DNA of 6,186 nucleotides. It comes from Candidatus Saganbacteria bacterium. Lineage in GTDB: Bacteria > Margulisbacteria > WOR-1 > O2-12-FULL-45-9 > XYB2-FULL-48-7. Position 1 is the stretch's first letter; each line of letters begins with the position of its first letter. The stretch spans positions 1 through 6,186 of the forward strand of contig JAGVQF010000025.1 of the NCBI GenBank assembly GCA_020051815.1, read 5' to 3'. Below are positions 1 through 5,262 of the stretch, in pieces. The notes below the pieces were generated by a model that saw nothing but the letters and a program-made list of their open reading frames with translations, was not told the DNA's origin and did no database searches. Made by a program: the position numbers and the translations under genes.

Positions 1-882
1 AAATATCTGGCCGATGAACTGTGTCCAGAACAAATTGTTGCTCATCAGTATCCTTAAGATGTCAAAAGATTCTTCCGCCGTGTAGATCCGGTGAATGAGG
101 TCGAGCATTTCCAGGGCAAAGTCGATCAGGAAAATATTTATCAGGTAGAGGCGGATGGTGTCGACGCAGGGCATGTCGATCGGTTTGCGCCGGAGCGATT
201 GCGTGATCATGTAGACCAGCATGACGGCGGCGATGCCCGAGACCATGGCCGACATCAGGAAGATGACCGGCATGAGGGTAGTTGACCACCAGGGATTGGC
301 CTTGACCGAGCCGAAGATGAAGCCGACGTAGCCGTGGAGCAGGAAAGCCGACGGGATGCCGATGATGGTGATAAAGCGGCCGATCTTTTCATCGATCTCG
401 AGCGAGCGGGGCGAAATATTATCTACGCCCAGGGTCATAACCGTGTAAAACAATTTTTTGAGCCCTTTTTCACTTTTTGACAGCAGGACAAAATCTTTGC
501 GGTAATCGAACCAGATCTCAAGGAGCAGGACCGCCATCAGATACCAGGCGTAAACAAAGCCGAACATGGCCATGGCCGAATCGAATTTGGGGGTGAACAT
601 GATCTCCAGCGCCCGCTCCGGATGGCCCAGATGGGTCAAAAGCGGCAAAGTGGCGACCAGCATGAAAGCGAGGGCAGTGAGCAGCGACAGCCTGTAAGTG
701 GGTTTGACTTCCGAAACATTGAAAACGCGCGCCAGCGAAGCCAGGATGAAAGCGCCGGCGACCAGGCCGGTGATATAAGGATAAAGGACGATCAACAGGC
801 CCCAGTGCAGTTCAATTTCGTTGGGGTAGATAAAACCTTGCACCAGCGGCAGGAGCTTATAGAGCGTCTGGATAATTTCCAT
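1..882 (-). CDS. nrfD: NrfD/PsrC-family integral membrane quinone-reactive subunit, 3' end cut by the window edge
   Basis: The minus-strand frame is open from the ATG at 882-880 to base 1, giving 294 residues with no stop, so the C-terminus lies outside the window. About six hydrophobic helices are visible, near residues 29-51, 66-84, 105-125, 170-190, 203-226 and 243-265. Family-like motifs are HLGHPER (84-90), LHGYVGFIFGSVKANPWW (182-199) and VIFLMSAMVSGIA (206-218). They resemble the NrfD branch found in DsrP, HmeB and ActC-type proteins. NrfD proteins exchange electrons between membrane quinones and a periplasmic Fe-S partner, and some may move protons. The start is firm: the ATG overlaps the upstream stop as TAATG, and a GAGG ribosome site lies 7 bases upstream at 890-893. 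It is the third gene of the leftward operon. Whether this one reduces or oxidises quinone, and whether it pumps, cannot be read from the sequence. Confidence 0.9.
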   Translation of the reverse strand, partial: MEIIQTLYKLLPLVQGFIYPNEIELHWGLLIVLYPYITGLVAGAFILASLARVFNVSEVKPTYRLSLLTALAFMLVATLPLLTHLGHPERALEIMFTPKFDSAMAMFGFVYAWYLMAVLLLEIWFDYRKDFVLLSKSEKGLKKLFYTVMTLGVDNISPRSLEIDEKIGRFITIIGIPSAFLLHGYVGFIFGSVKANPWWSTTLMPVIFLMSAMVSGIAAVMLVYMITQSLRRKPIDMPCVDTIRLYLINIFLIDFALEMLDLIHRIYTAEESFDILRILMSNNLFWTQFIGQIF

Positions 883-1634
883 TACCTTACCTCTTTATCG
901 ATGCCGCTGTAATAAATCTTGGGCCGGGTGCCAAGGTCCGGTTTGAGGACCATGACCTTCTTGGCCTTGATAAACCTGTTGATCGGGCTGTTTTCGTCTT
1001 TCAAATTGCCGAAGAGCCGGGTGCCGGTCGGGCAGGCCTCAACGCAGGCCGGCTTCAAGCCCTTGGTGATGCGCTGGTAACAGAAAGTGCACTTGTCGGC
1101 CACATGCTTTTCGGGGTGCAGGTAGCGGGCGCCGTAAGGGCAGGCCTGGATGCAGTAGCGGCAGCCGATACAATAGCCGGGATCGACCAGGACGACGCCG
1201 TCCGGGCTTTTATATGTCGCGCCGACCGGGCAGACCTGGACGCAGGGCGGGTGTTCGCAGTGGTTGCAGATCTTGGGGACGAAGAAAGATTTAACGAGAT
1301 CCTTTTTGTCTTTGAGGTCGTGAAAACCGTCCCGGCCGCCGTTTCGGGAATCGACTTCAACTTTGCCGCCGGCTCTTTCGGCGTAGCGCTCGACCCAGGT
1401 GCGGAAGAAGAAGGGATCGTCGGGCACATGGTTTTCGACCTTGCAGGCGTCGACACAGCGGCCGCAGCCGATGCATTTGTCGACGTCAATGCCGTAGCCC
1501 CAGAGATGCTCTTCGACCTTATAGCCGTCCAGGGTGGTCATGGCCAAAAGTTTTTTGGGAAAACCGAGCGCCATCAGCGCCATGATCGATTTTAGCGACA
1601 GGCCCAAAAATTCACGCCGTGAAAAGTTATTCAT
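882..1634 (-). CDS. Tat-exported four-cluster [4Fe-4S] ferredoxin subunit (DsrO/NrfC/HmcB-like)
   Basis: This 250-residue protein starts with the twin-arginine motif SRREFLGLS (residues 5-13) and a hydrophobic stretch to about 31, so it is predicted to be exported folded through Tat. Four cysteine groups follow: CIGCGRCVDAC (54-64), CNHCEHPPCVQVC (123-135), CIGCRYCIQAC (155-165), and C182, C185, C197, C201. Sixteen cysteines fit four [4Fe-4S] clusters, the usual set for electron-wire subunits that partner NrfD proteins. Its probable role is to pass electrons between the NrfD quinone site and the haem subunit at the outer membrane face. The frame is open upstream to 2039, but those extra 135 residues only shadow the cytochrome gene. 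The ATG at 1634 is chosen because it places the Tat motif at the N-terminus and has GAGG upstream. It lies one base after the cytochrome stop and overlaps the nrfD start by one base. Confidence 0.94.
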   Translation of the reverse strand: MNNFSRREFLGLSLKSIMALMALGFPKKLLAMTTLDGYKVEEHLWGYGIDVDKCIGCGRCVDACKVENHVPDDPFFFRTWVERYAERAGGKVEVDSRNGGRDGFHDLKDKKDLVKSFFVPKICNHCEHPPCVQVCPVGATYKSPDGVVLVDPGYCIGCRYCIQACPYGARYLHPEKHVADKCTFCYQRITKGLKPACVEACPTGTRLFGNLKDENSPINRFIKAKKVMVLKPDLGTRPKIYYSGIDKEVR

Positions 1635-1635
1635 T

Positions 1636-2133
1636 TCAGCCCTCACCCGCTGGCGCGAACCGGCCCCCCTCTCCCAGAGGGAGAGGGTTGTGAGGATTAT
1701 GGCAGTCGGCGCAATTGAGCCCCGGGTTATGCTCCCAGGACCTGATCTGCGGGAAATTCCCCGGCTTGCTGACATTTTTGGCGTGGCAGAGGAGACAGAA
1801 ATCCCGGCCGGCCGGTTTTCGCGGTTTAACCGAGGATGGGTCTTCCGTGTGCTTACGCAGGGCGCCGTGGCAATCTTCGCAATTGACGGTCTTATGTTTG
1901 GAGCTTGACCAGAGTCTGTGTTTTTCTTCGTGGCAATCGGCGCAGGGCTGGCTGCCGGCATAATTGAGGGGCCGATCCATGTTTTCGGTGAGCGAGCCGC
2001 CCCGGTAGTGGCCGTATTCATAAAAATCTTTGGGGACAAAGATGAAGCGCACGGCGATGAAGCCGGCGACCAGCAGGAAGATGATAATAATGAGCCGTTT
2101 AATGTGTTCGTAGTCAGAAATTGTTTTTGACAT
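1636..2133 (-). CDS. Membrane-anchored tetrahaem cytochrome c, first gene of the NrfD-type operon
   Basis: This 165-residue protein has one N-terminal hydrophobic helix (about residues 13-33) after a short charged cytoplasmic tail. It probably stays anchored as an uncleaved signal anchor with the rest outside the membrane. Four haem c motifs are present: CADCH (64-68), CEDCH (85-89), CLLCH (113-117) and CADCH (141-145). Other histidines (42, 72, 80, 95, 135, 148) are enough to give bis-His ligation of all four haems. The arrangement fits the NapC/c3-like small tetrahaem cytochromes that accompany Fe-S/NrfD subunits, where they receive electrons from or feed them to the Fe-S protein. No exact family was recognised. 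Residues 147-165 (PHNPLPLGEG... to the end) are encoded by a dispersed inverted repeat, so the native C-terminus may have been replaced just after the last haem. No clear ribosome site precedes the ATG; the start rests on the anchor sequence. Confidence 0.88.
   Translation of the reverse strand: MSKTISDYEHIKRLIIIIFLLVAGFIAVRFIFVPKDFYEYGHYRGGSLTENMDRPLNYAGSQPCADCHEEKHRLWSSSKHKTVNCEDCHGALRKHTEDPSSVKPRKPAGRDFCLLCHAKNVSKPGNFPQIRSWEHNPGLNCADCHNPHNPLPLGEGGRFAPAGEG
1641..1695. repeat. Dispersed inverted-repeat element (CCTCAC...GTGAGG type) inside the coding region
   Basis: The outer arms CCTCAC (1641-1646) and GTGAGG (1690-1695) are complementary. Inside is a perfect 9-bp hairpin, CCCTCTCCC (1667-1675) and GGGAGAGGG (1679-1687), with a 3-base loop, plus a GC-rich segment at 1649-1663. 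This matches from memory a widespread bacterial intergenic repeat. Its translations give the familiar spurious peptides LPLGEG...GEG and LSLWERG...RVRA, and both appear here in the two leftward frames. The element spans the final codons of the tetrahaem cytochrome and ends just upstream of the Fe-S gene start. It supplies the cytochrome's last 19 residues and the GAGG used as a ribosome site. No transposase is nearby, so any movement would be in trans. Confidence 0.8.
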
Positions 2134-2144
2134 TTATTCAGTTC

Positions 2145-2160
2145 TGTGATTTAATTCACA
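2145..2160. promoter_or_regulatory. CRP/FNR-family type operator (TGTGA-N6-TCACA)
   Basis: The bases TGTGATTTAATTCACA have perfect 5-bp inverted arms with a 6-base AT-rich spacer, which is the consensus spacing of CRP sites. It lies in the only intergenic promoter region of the window, 12 bases upstream of the leftward cytochrome ATG and 64 bases upstream of resB. Its centre at 2152.5 is 61.5 bases from a start point predicted from the TATAAC box at 2202-2207, a classic class I activator position. On the leftward side it is so close to the start codon that a bound protein would more likely repress. The regulator itself is not encoded in the window. Confidence 0.6.
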
Positions 2161-2175
2161 CAGGATAACCAAAAT

Positions 2176-2203
2176 TATTCCCCACACTTAAGTGTGGGGA
2201 ATA
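2176..2203. repeat. Perfect 28-base palindrome between the divergent operons
   Basis: The core CCCCACACTTAAGTGTGGGG is extended by TATT on the left and AATA on the right. All 14 base pairs around the centre at 2189.5 match, with no spacer. As single-stranded nucleic acid it would form a 12-bp stem with a TTAA loop. Neither flanking gene reads into it, because both point away, so terminating the visible genes is not an obvious role. It may be a dimeric operator overlapping the resB promoter, or a copy of a small dispersed palindromic repeat. A GTG at 2194 within it opens the resB frame but is not a credible start. Confidence 0.75.
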
Positions 2204-2207
2204 TAAC
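2202..2207 (+). promoter_or_regulatory. Candidate -10 box (TATAAC) for the resB operon
   Basis: TATAAC differs from the sigma-70 consensus by one base and predicts transcription starting near 2214, giving a 10-base AT-only leader before the resB ATG at 2224. No TTGACA-like -35 is seen at 17-18 bases spacing; that position holds TCCCCA or TTCCCC inside the palindrome. This would fit an activator-dependent promoter. A second AT-rich option, TATATT at 2213-2218, would give an almost leaderless message. This is a pattern guess without experimental support. Confidence 0.35.
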
Positions 2208-2223
2208 CCGAGTATATTATTAT

Positions 2224-3207
2224 ATGAAAAAACTTTTGTCAAGAACCTGGGAGTTGTTCTCTTCCAATGTCTTCGCCGTTGTCCTGATCGGGATCCTGGC
2301 GGCGGTTTCTCTGTTGGGCACGGCCATACCGCAAAAAGAATCGCCAGAGGTCTATCTCAAGCTGTTTGGCGAGGTCTTTTATCGGCTCTTCAGCGCTTTA
2401 AGCTTGACCAATTTATACGCTTCGCCTTTCTTTTACACTATACTGGCCCTGCTCGGGCTTTCGCTCTTTGCCTGCAGCTATAACCGGCTGATGAAGCTGA
2501 TACAAAAGGGGAAGAGTGACCTGTATCACTGGGGCTCTTTCATGTCGCATTTGAGCGTCCTCATGATTTATATAGGCGTGGTCTATGGCGCGGCGGCCGG
2601 CTTTTCCGGTTACGCGCAAATTGAGAAAGGCAAGGATTTTTCCCCGCACGATTGGCCTTTCTCCGTTCACCTGAACGACTTTAACGCGAAATTTGACGCG
2701 CAGGGTCGGCCGCTCCACTTTTCTTCCGACCTCTCGGTCATGGAGAATGGCAGGGAAGTGTTGCGCAAAACCATCTCGGTCAACGACCCGCTGGTCTACA
2801 AAGGGATCAAGTTTTACCAATCAAGCTATGGCCTGACCGGTTTGCTGGAGATCCGGGGGCCGGGTGGGAAGGCCGAGCGGAGCCCGATCTCCAAGAACGC
2901 CTGCTGCGTTTATTACACGCCGACCGGGCAGAAGTTCCATCTTGTTGAGATATTCCCCGATCTCCATGTTCTGCATGGCATGTCGATGGAGGTCTATGAG
3001 CCGACGATGCCGCTCGTCCTGCTCGAAAATATCGGCTGGCTGGCGACCGGCCAGGTCTTGAGGTCGGGGGAATACACCTTGAAACTGCTGGGCGCGACAG
3101 AGTATACTGGTTTGCAGGTCAAGAAAGACCCCGGGGTTTGGGTCGTCTACCTTGGCTTTCTGCTTTTAACGGCCGGAGTGGGGATGATGTTATATGTTAA
3201 ACATTGA
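2224..3207 (+). CDS. resB: ResB/Ccs1 System II cytochrome c maturation protein
   Basis: This 327-residue protein works with CcsA to carry haem across the membrane and attach it to CXXCH motifs of apocytochromes. Hydrophobic helices lie near residues 16-34, 67-85, 104-122 and 304-325. A large extracytoplasmic domain sits between the third and fourth, the ResB topology. Family-like features are LGTAIPQKESPEVY (31-44), histidines 102 and 109 before and within helix 3 (HWGSFMSHLSVL), KGIKFYQSSYG (193-203) and the C-terminal KDPGVWVVYLGFLLL (301-315). The ATG at 2224 is preferred because it gives the usual short basic N-terminus (MKKLLSRTW). A GTG at 2194 would add 10 residues encoded partly by a palindrome. 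No good Shine-Dalgarno precedes it. The 3' end overlaps ccsA by 14 bases. Clients are presumably the two multihaem cytochromes in this window. Confidence 0.93.
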   Translation: MKKLLSRTWELFSSNVFAVVLIGILAAVSLLGTAIPQKESPEVYLKLFGEVFYRLFSALSLTNLYASPFFYTILALLGLSLFACSYNRLMKLIQKGKSDLYHWGSFMSHLSVLMIYIGVVYGAAAGFSGYAQIEKGKDFSPHDWPFSVHLNDFNAKFDAQGRPLHFSSDLSVMENGREVLRKTISVNDPLVYKGIKFYQSSYGLTGLLEIRGPGGKAERSPISKNACCVYYTPTGQKFHLVEIFPDLHVLHGMSMEVYEPTMPLVLLENIGWLATGQVLRSGEYTLKLLGATEYTGLQVKKDPGVWVVYLGFLLLTAGVGMMLYVKH

Positions 3208-3997
3208 ATCTAATTTTCTTTTATTCGCGGTTGCGGCTTATGGCCTGGCGATGGTCGCGGGTTTTCTTTCTCTTGCTATTAAGCGGGCGGAAATAGACAA
3301 GTCGGCGACGCTATTTTTGATCGTTGGACTGGGCCTGCAGACCGTTTCGATCGGCGCCAGGATCGCCGCCTCGGGCCGCCTGCCTTTTGCCAATCTTTAT
3401 GAATCGATGACCAGCTTTGCCTGGGGGATCGCCCTGATCATTTTGATCGTCAATTACATATATAAGATCAAGGCGGCCGGTGTTGTGGTCGTGCCGATCG
3501 CGTTTTTAGCGGCGCTCTACGCCTCGACCCTCAATAAAGCGATCGAGCCGCTCATGCCGGCGCTCCAGAGCAACTGGCTGCTGGCGCATGTCGGGGTGGC
3601 GATCGTCGCCTACGGCATCTTCGCGTTTTCTTTCGGCACGGCGATCCTCTATCTTGTCAAAGACAGGTTTAAGTCCAAATGGCTGCCGGCCAAAGACAAA
3701 TTGGATGAGCTGACCTACCAACTGATCGCTTTTGCTTTCCCGTTCATGATCCTGGTCATTGTGACCGGCGCCATCTGGGCGGAGCAGGCCTGGGGGACGT
3801 ACTGGAGCTGGGACCCTAAAGAGACCTGGTCGCTGATCACCGCGCTGATCTACCTGGCCTATTTGCACGCACGCCTCGTTATGGGCTGGAAAGGGAAAAT
3901 CGCGGCCTGGTTCGCCGTTATCGGGTTCCTGGCTGTGATCTTTACCTATCTCGGCGTTAATTTAATGCTTTCCGGGCTGCATAGTTACGCTCAATAA
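3194..3997 (+). CDS. ccsA: CcsA (ResC/CcsB-type) haem export and ligation protein of System II
   Basis: This 267-residue protein has about eight membrane helices and carries the tryptophan-rich WWD haem-handling signature WGTYWSWDPKETW (200-212). Histidines fall at the positions expected for haem ligands: H132 (LLAHVGVAI), H225 (YLHARLVMGW) and H263 in the C-terminal GLHSYAQ. The NLYESMTSFAWG segment (67-78) is also typical of CcsA. With ResB it forms the cytochrome c synthase at the outer face of the membrane. The two are separate genes here, not the fused CcsBA found in some epsilonproteobacteria. The ATG at 3194 lies inside the end of resB, with GGGGA 9 bases upstream, which suggests translational coupling. 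No CcdA/ResA-type thiol-reducing partner is encoded in the window, so it would have to be elsewhere. Confidence 0.95.
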   Translation: MLNIESNFLLFAVAAYGLAMVAGFLSLAIKRAEIDKSATLFLIVGLGLQTVSIGARIAASGRLPFANLYESMTSFAWGIALIILIVNYIYKIKAAGVVVVPIAFLAALYASTLNKAIEPLMPALQSNWLLAHVGVAIVAYGIFAFSFGTAILYLVKDRFKSKWLPAKDKLDELTYQLIAFAFPFMILVIVTGAIWAEQAWGTYWSWDPKETWSLITALIYLAYLHARLVMGWKGKIAAWFAVIGFLAVIFTYLGVNLMLSGLHSYAQ

Positions 3998-4008
3998 AAT
4001 TTATAAAG

Positions 4009-4018
4009 AAGGAGGTGA
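4009..4018 (+). promoter_or_regulatory. Extended Shine-Dalgarno site of the trihaem cytochrome gene
   Basis: AAGGAGGTGA is complementary to the 16S rRNA 3' end over ten bases and ends 8 bases before the ATG at 4027. It is by far the strongest ribosome site in the window. It also decides the start, because the alternative in-frame GTG at 4015 lies inside the site itself. It suggests this small electron carrier is made in larger amounts than the maturation proteins upstream. Confidence 0.85.
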
Positions 4019-4026
4019 ATTCATCA

Positions 4027-4392
4027 ATGAAGAAGATCGCGTTATTTGTAATAATGGTTGTCTTTGCCGGAGCGGTATTCGCGGCTGGGCCGACAAAATT
4101 GATAAAGATCTTGGGGGTCAAAACCAAGGAAAAGAATGCCGTTAATTTTAATCACCAGCGCCATGTCAAAGCCACTGCCGATGGCGGGGCGGGCCTGAAG
4201 TGCCCGGATTGCCACAGCAGCAAATTAGTCGCCAAAATGAAGGCGGGGGCCAATAAGATCACCATGGCCGGGACTTGCGGCGTCTGCCACAAAGCTGGAG
4301 GGAAGGCCGCTAAGGTTGCCATTAACGATAAGAAGGCTTGCGCCAAGTGCCACGCCGGAGCCAAAAAAAGCGGCAGTGAGTCAGAGAGTTAG
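4027..4392 (+). CDS. Secreted trihaem cytochrome c, c7-type domain
   Basis: This 121-residue precursor begins MKKIALFVIMVVFAGAVFA, a cleavable Sec signal peptide probably cut near residue 19-20. The mature part of about 100 residues has three haem motifs: CPDCH (59-63), CGVCH (84-88) and CAKCH (105-109). VNFNHQRHV (39-47) matches the start of c7/c3-type domains, where paired histidines (43, 46) ligate haems. Only two histidines lie outside the CXXCH motifs, so one haem lacks a histidine sixth ligand. M80, just before CGVCH, is a likely substitute, as known for the c7 domains of Geobacter GSU1996. The tail is lysine- and serine-rich (KKSGSESES). The probable role is a soluble periplasmic electron shuttle, perhaps a partner of the NrfD complex encoded divergently. 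It lies 29 bases after ccsA and is followed by a terminator. Confidence 0.9.
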   Translation: MKKIALFVIMVVFAGAVFAAGPTKLIKILGVKTKEKNAVNFNHQRHVKATADGGAGLKCPDCHSSKLVAKMKAGANKITMAGTCGVCHKAGGKAAKVAINDKKACAKCHAGAKKSGSESES

Positions 4393-4399
4393 TTTTTGA

Positions 4400-4415
4400 T
4401 TTTGTAGCTACAAAA
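4400..4415. repeat. Short perfect palindrome ahead of the terminator
   Basis: TTTTGTAGCTACAAAA is fully self-complementary over 16 bases, with no spacer. It sits 8 bases after the cytochrome stop and 2 bases before the terminator stem. It could be an operator for the etf genes, or simply AT-rich flanking sequence. Nothing in the window decides between these. Confidence 0.45.
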
Positions 4416-4417
4416 AG

Positions 4418-4452
4418 CCTGCCCGTTGGCCAGTGCGGCGGGCAGGTTTTTT
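4418..4452 (+). terminator. Rho-independent terminator after the trihaem cytochrome gene
   Basis: CCTGCCCG (4418-4425) pairs perfectly with CGGGCAGG (4439-4446) across a 13-base loop, followed by six T residues (4447-4452). A run of A at 4412-4416 lies just before the stem, one base short of it, and could partly pair with the T tract. It should end the resB-ccsA-cytochrome transcript. The T tract stops only six bases before the etfB ATG, so either some transcription reads through or the etf promoter overlaps this structure. Confidence 0.8.
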
Positions 4453-4458
4453 ATTAAT

Positions 4459-5262
4459 ATGAAAATAGTTGTTTGCATCAAGCAGGTGCCCGACACCACC
4501 GATGTCAAAATAGACCCGGTGACGAATACCCTCGTCCGCGAAGGCGTCCCCTCGATCCCCAATCCCTACGACATGCACGCCCTTGAGATGGCGCTTGAGA
4601 TCAAGGACAGATACGGTGCCGAGGTCATTGCCGTCAGCATGGGCCCGCCCCAGGCCAAAGAGGTCTTGAAAAAAGCCATTTCGCTTGGCGCGGACGAGGC
4701 GATCCTTTTGACCGACCGGGCGTTCGCGGGCGCCGACACCTGGGCGACGAGCTATGCCATGGCCGGCGCTATCGCCAAATTGAGCCCCGACCTTGTCCTG
4801 TGCGGCAAGCAGGCGATCGACGGCGACACGGCGCAGGTGGGGCCGGGGATCGCCACGCGTTTAAACCTGACCCAGCTCACCTATGTGGTCAGTTTTAAAA
4901 GCGTTGATCTGGAAAAACGCGAGATCATCGTTGAGAGAAAGCTTGAAGAAGGGCCGGAAACGGTAGCGGCGCGCCTGCCGGCGCTTTTGACTGTGCTCAA
5001 AGAAGCCAACGAGATCCGCTATGCGACTCTGCCTAATTTAATGAAGTCGGTCAAGCTTGAGCCGCAACTGTGGGACAACAAGACAATTGGGCTTGACCCG
5101 AACCTGCTTGGCCTCAAGGGTTCTCCCACGCAGGTCGTCAAGATATTTTCTCCGCCGCTGCGTGAAGGCGGCCAGCTGATCGCTTCAAGCGAGGCAGAGA
5201 TATCTAAGATCGTCGATCAATTATTGCCGCGGATCAAATCGGAGGCCAGTTGTGCCATCTAA
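4459..5262 (+). CDS. etfB: Electron transfer flavoprotein beta subunit
   Basis: This 267-residue cytoplasmic protein forms a heterodimer with EtfA that accepts electrons from dehydrogenases, or in some groups bifurcates them from NADH. The N-terminus MKIVVCIKQVPDT is diagnostic. KIDPVTNTLVREGVPSIPNPYD (18-38, with DP at 19-20) follows, then ADTWATSYA (92-100), the nucleotide-binding motif DGDTAQVGP (121-129), LEEGPETVAARLPALLTV (162-179) and KGSPTQVVKIFSPP (220-233). These features resemble EtfB proteins of anaerobes more than the mitochondrial type, so bifurcation is possible but not shown. The ATG at 4459 is chosen because it gives the canonical N-terminus. A TTG at 4426 in the same frame would add 11 residues encoded by the terminator loop and stem. 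The ribosome site is poor: the nearest AGG is the 3' arm of the terminator, 12 bases away. The gene overlaps etfA by 11 bases. Confidence 0.95.
   Translation: MKIVVCIKQVPDTTDVKIDPVTNTLVREGVPSIPNPYDMHALEMALEIKDRYGAEVIAVSMGPPQAKEVLKKAISLGADEAILLTDRAFAGADTWATSYAMAGAIAKLSPDLVLCGKQAIDGDTAQVGPGIATRLNLTQLTYVVSFKSVDLEKREIIVERKLEEGPETVAARLPALLTVLKEANEIRYATLPNLMKSVKLEPQLWDNKTIGLDPNLLGLKGSPTQVVKIFSPPLREGGQLIASSEAEISKIVDQLLPRIKSEASCAI
5241..5245 (+). promoter_or_regulatory. Shine-Dalgarno site deciding the etfA GTG start
   Basis: GGAGG lies within the etfB coding sequence, six bases before the GTG at 5252. The spacing is near ideal. No ATG in the etfA frame occurs until well inside the conserved flavoprotein fold, at codon 108, so the site supports GTG as the true start. 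Confidence 0.75.

Noticed and set aside
622..912. 96-codon open frame on the plus strand
   Set aside because: It lies opposite the membrane helices of nrfD. The Gln/Asp/Glu-rich peptide is the expected antisense of hydrophobic codons.
1104..1595. 163-codon open frame on the plus strand
   Set aside because: It is the reverse complement of the ferredoxin gene, with an Ala/Asp/Val-rich shadow composition and no ribosome site or motif.
1635..2039. N-terminal extension of the Fe-S protein frame by 135 residues to an ATG at 2039
   Set aside because: It runs antisense-phase through the cytochrome haem motifs, has low-complexity Ser/Pro/Arg-rich content, and would bury the Tat signal. The LSLWERG...RVRA stretch is a known artefact of translating the dispersed repeat.
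2176..2203. Bidirectional terminator reading of the 28-base palindrome
   Set aside because: Both adjacent genes are transcribed away from it and no T tract of useful length follows the stem on either strand.
2413..2820. 135-codon open frame on the minus strand
   Set aside because: It is opposite resB, with a charged antisense shadow composition and no family features.
4015..4026. GTG start four codons upstream for the trihaem cytochrome
   Set aside because: The GTG is part of the AAGGAGGTGA ribosome site itself, and the ATG at 4027 gives a standard signal peptide.
4426..4458. Upstream TTG start for etfB
   Set aside because: The added 11 codons come from the terminator loop, stem and T tract. 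The canonical EtfB N-terminus begins at the ATG at 4459.
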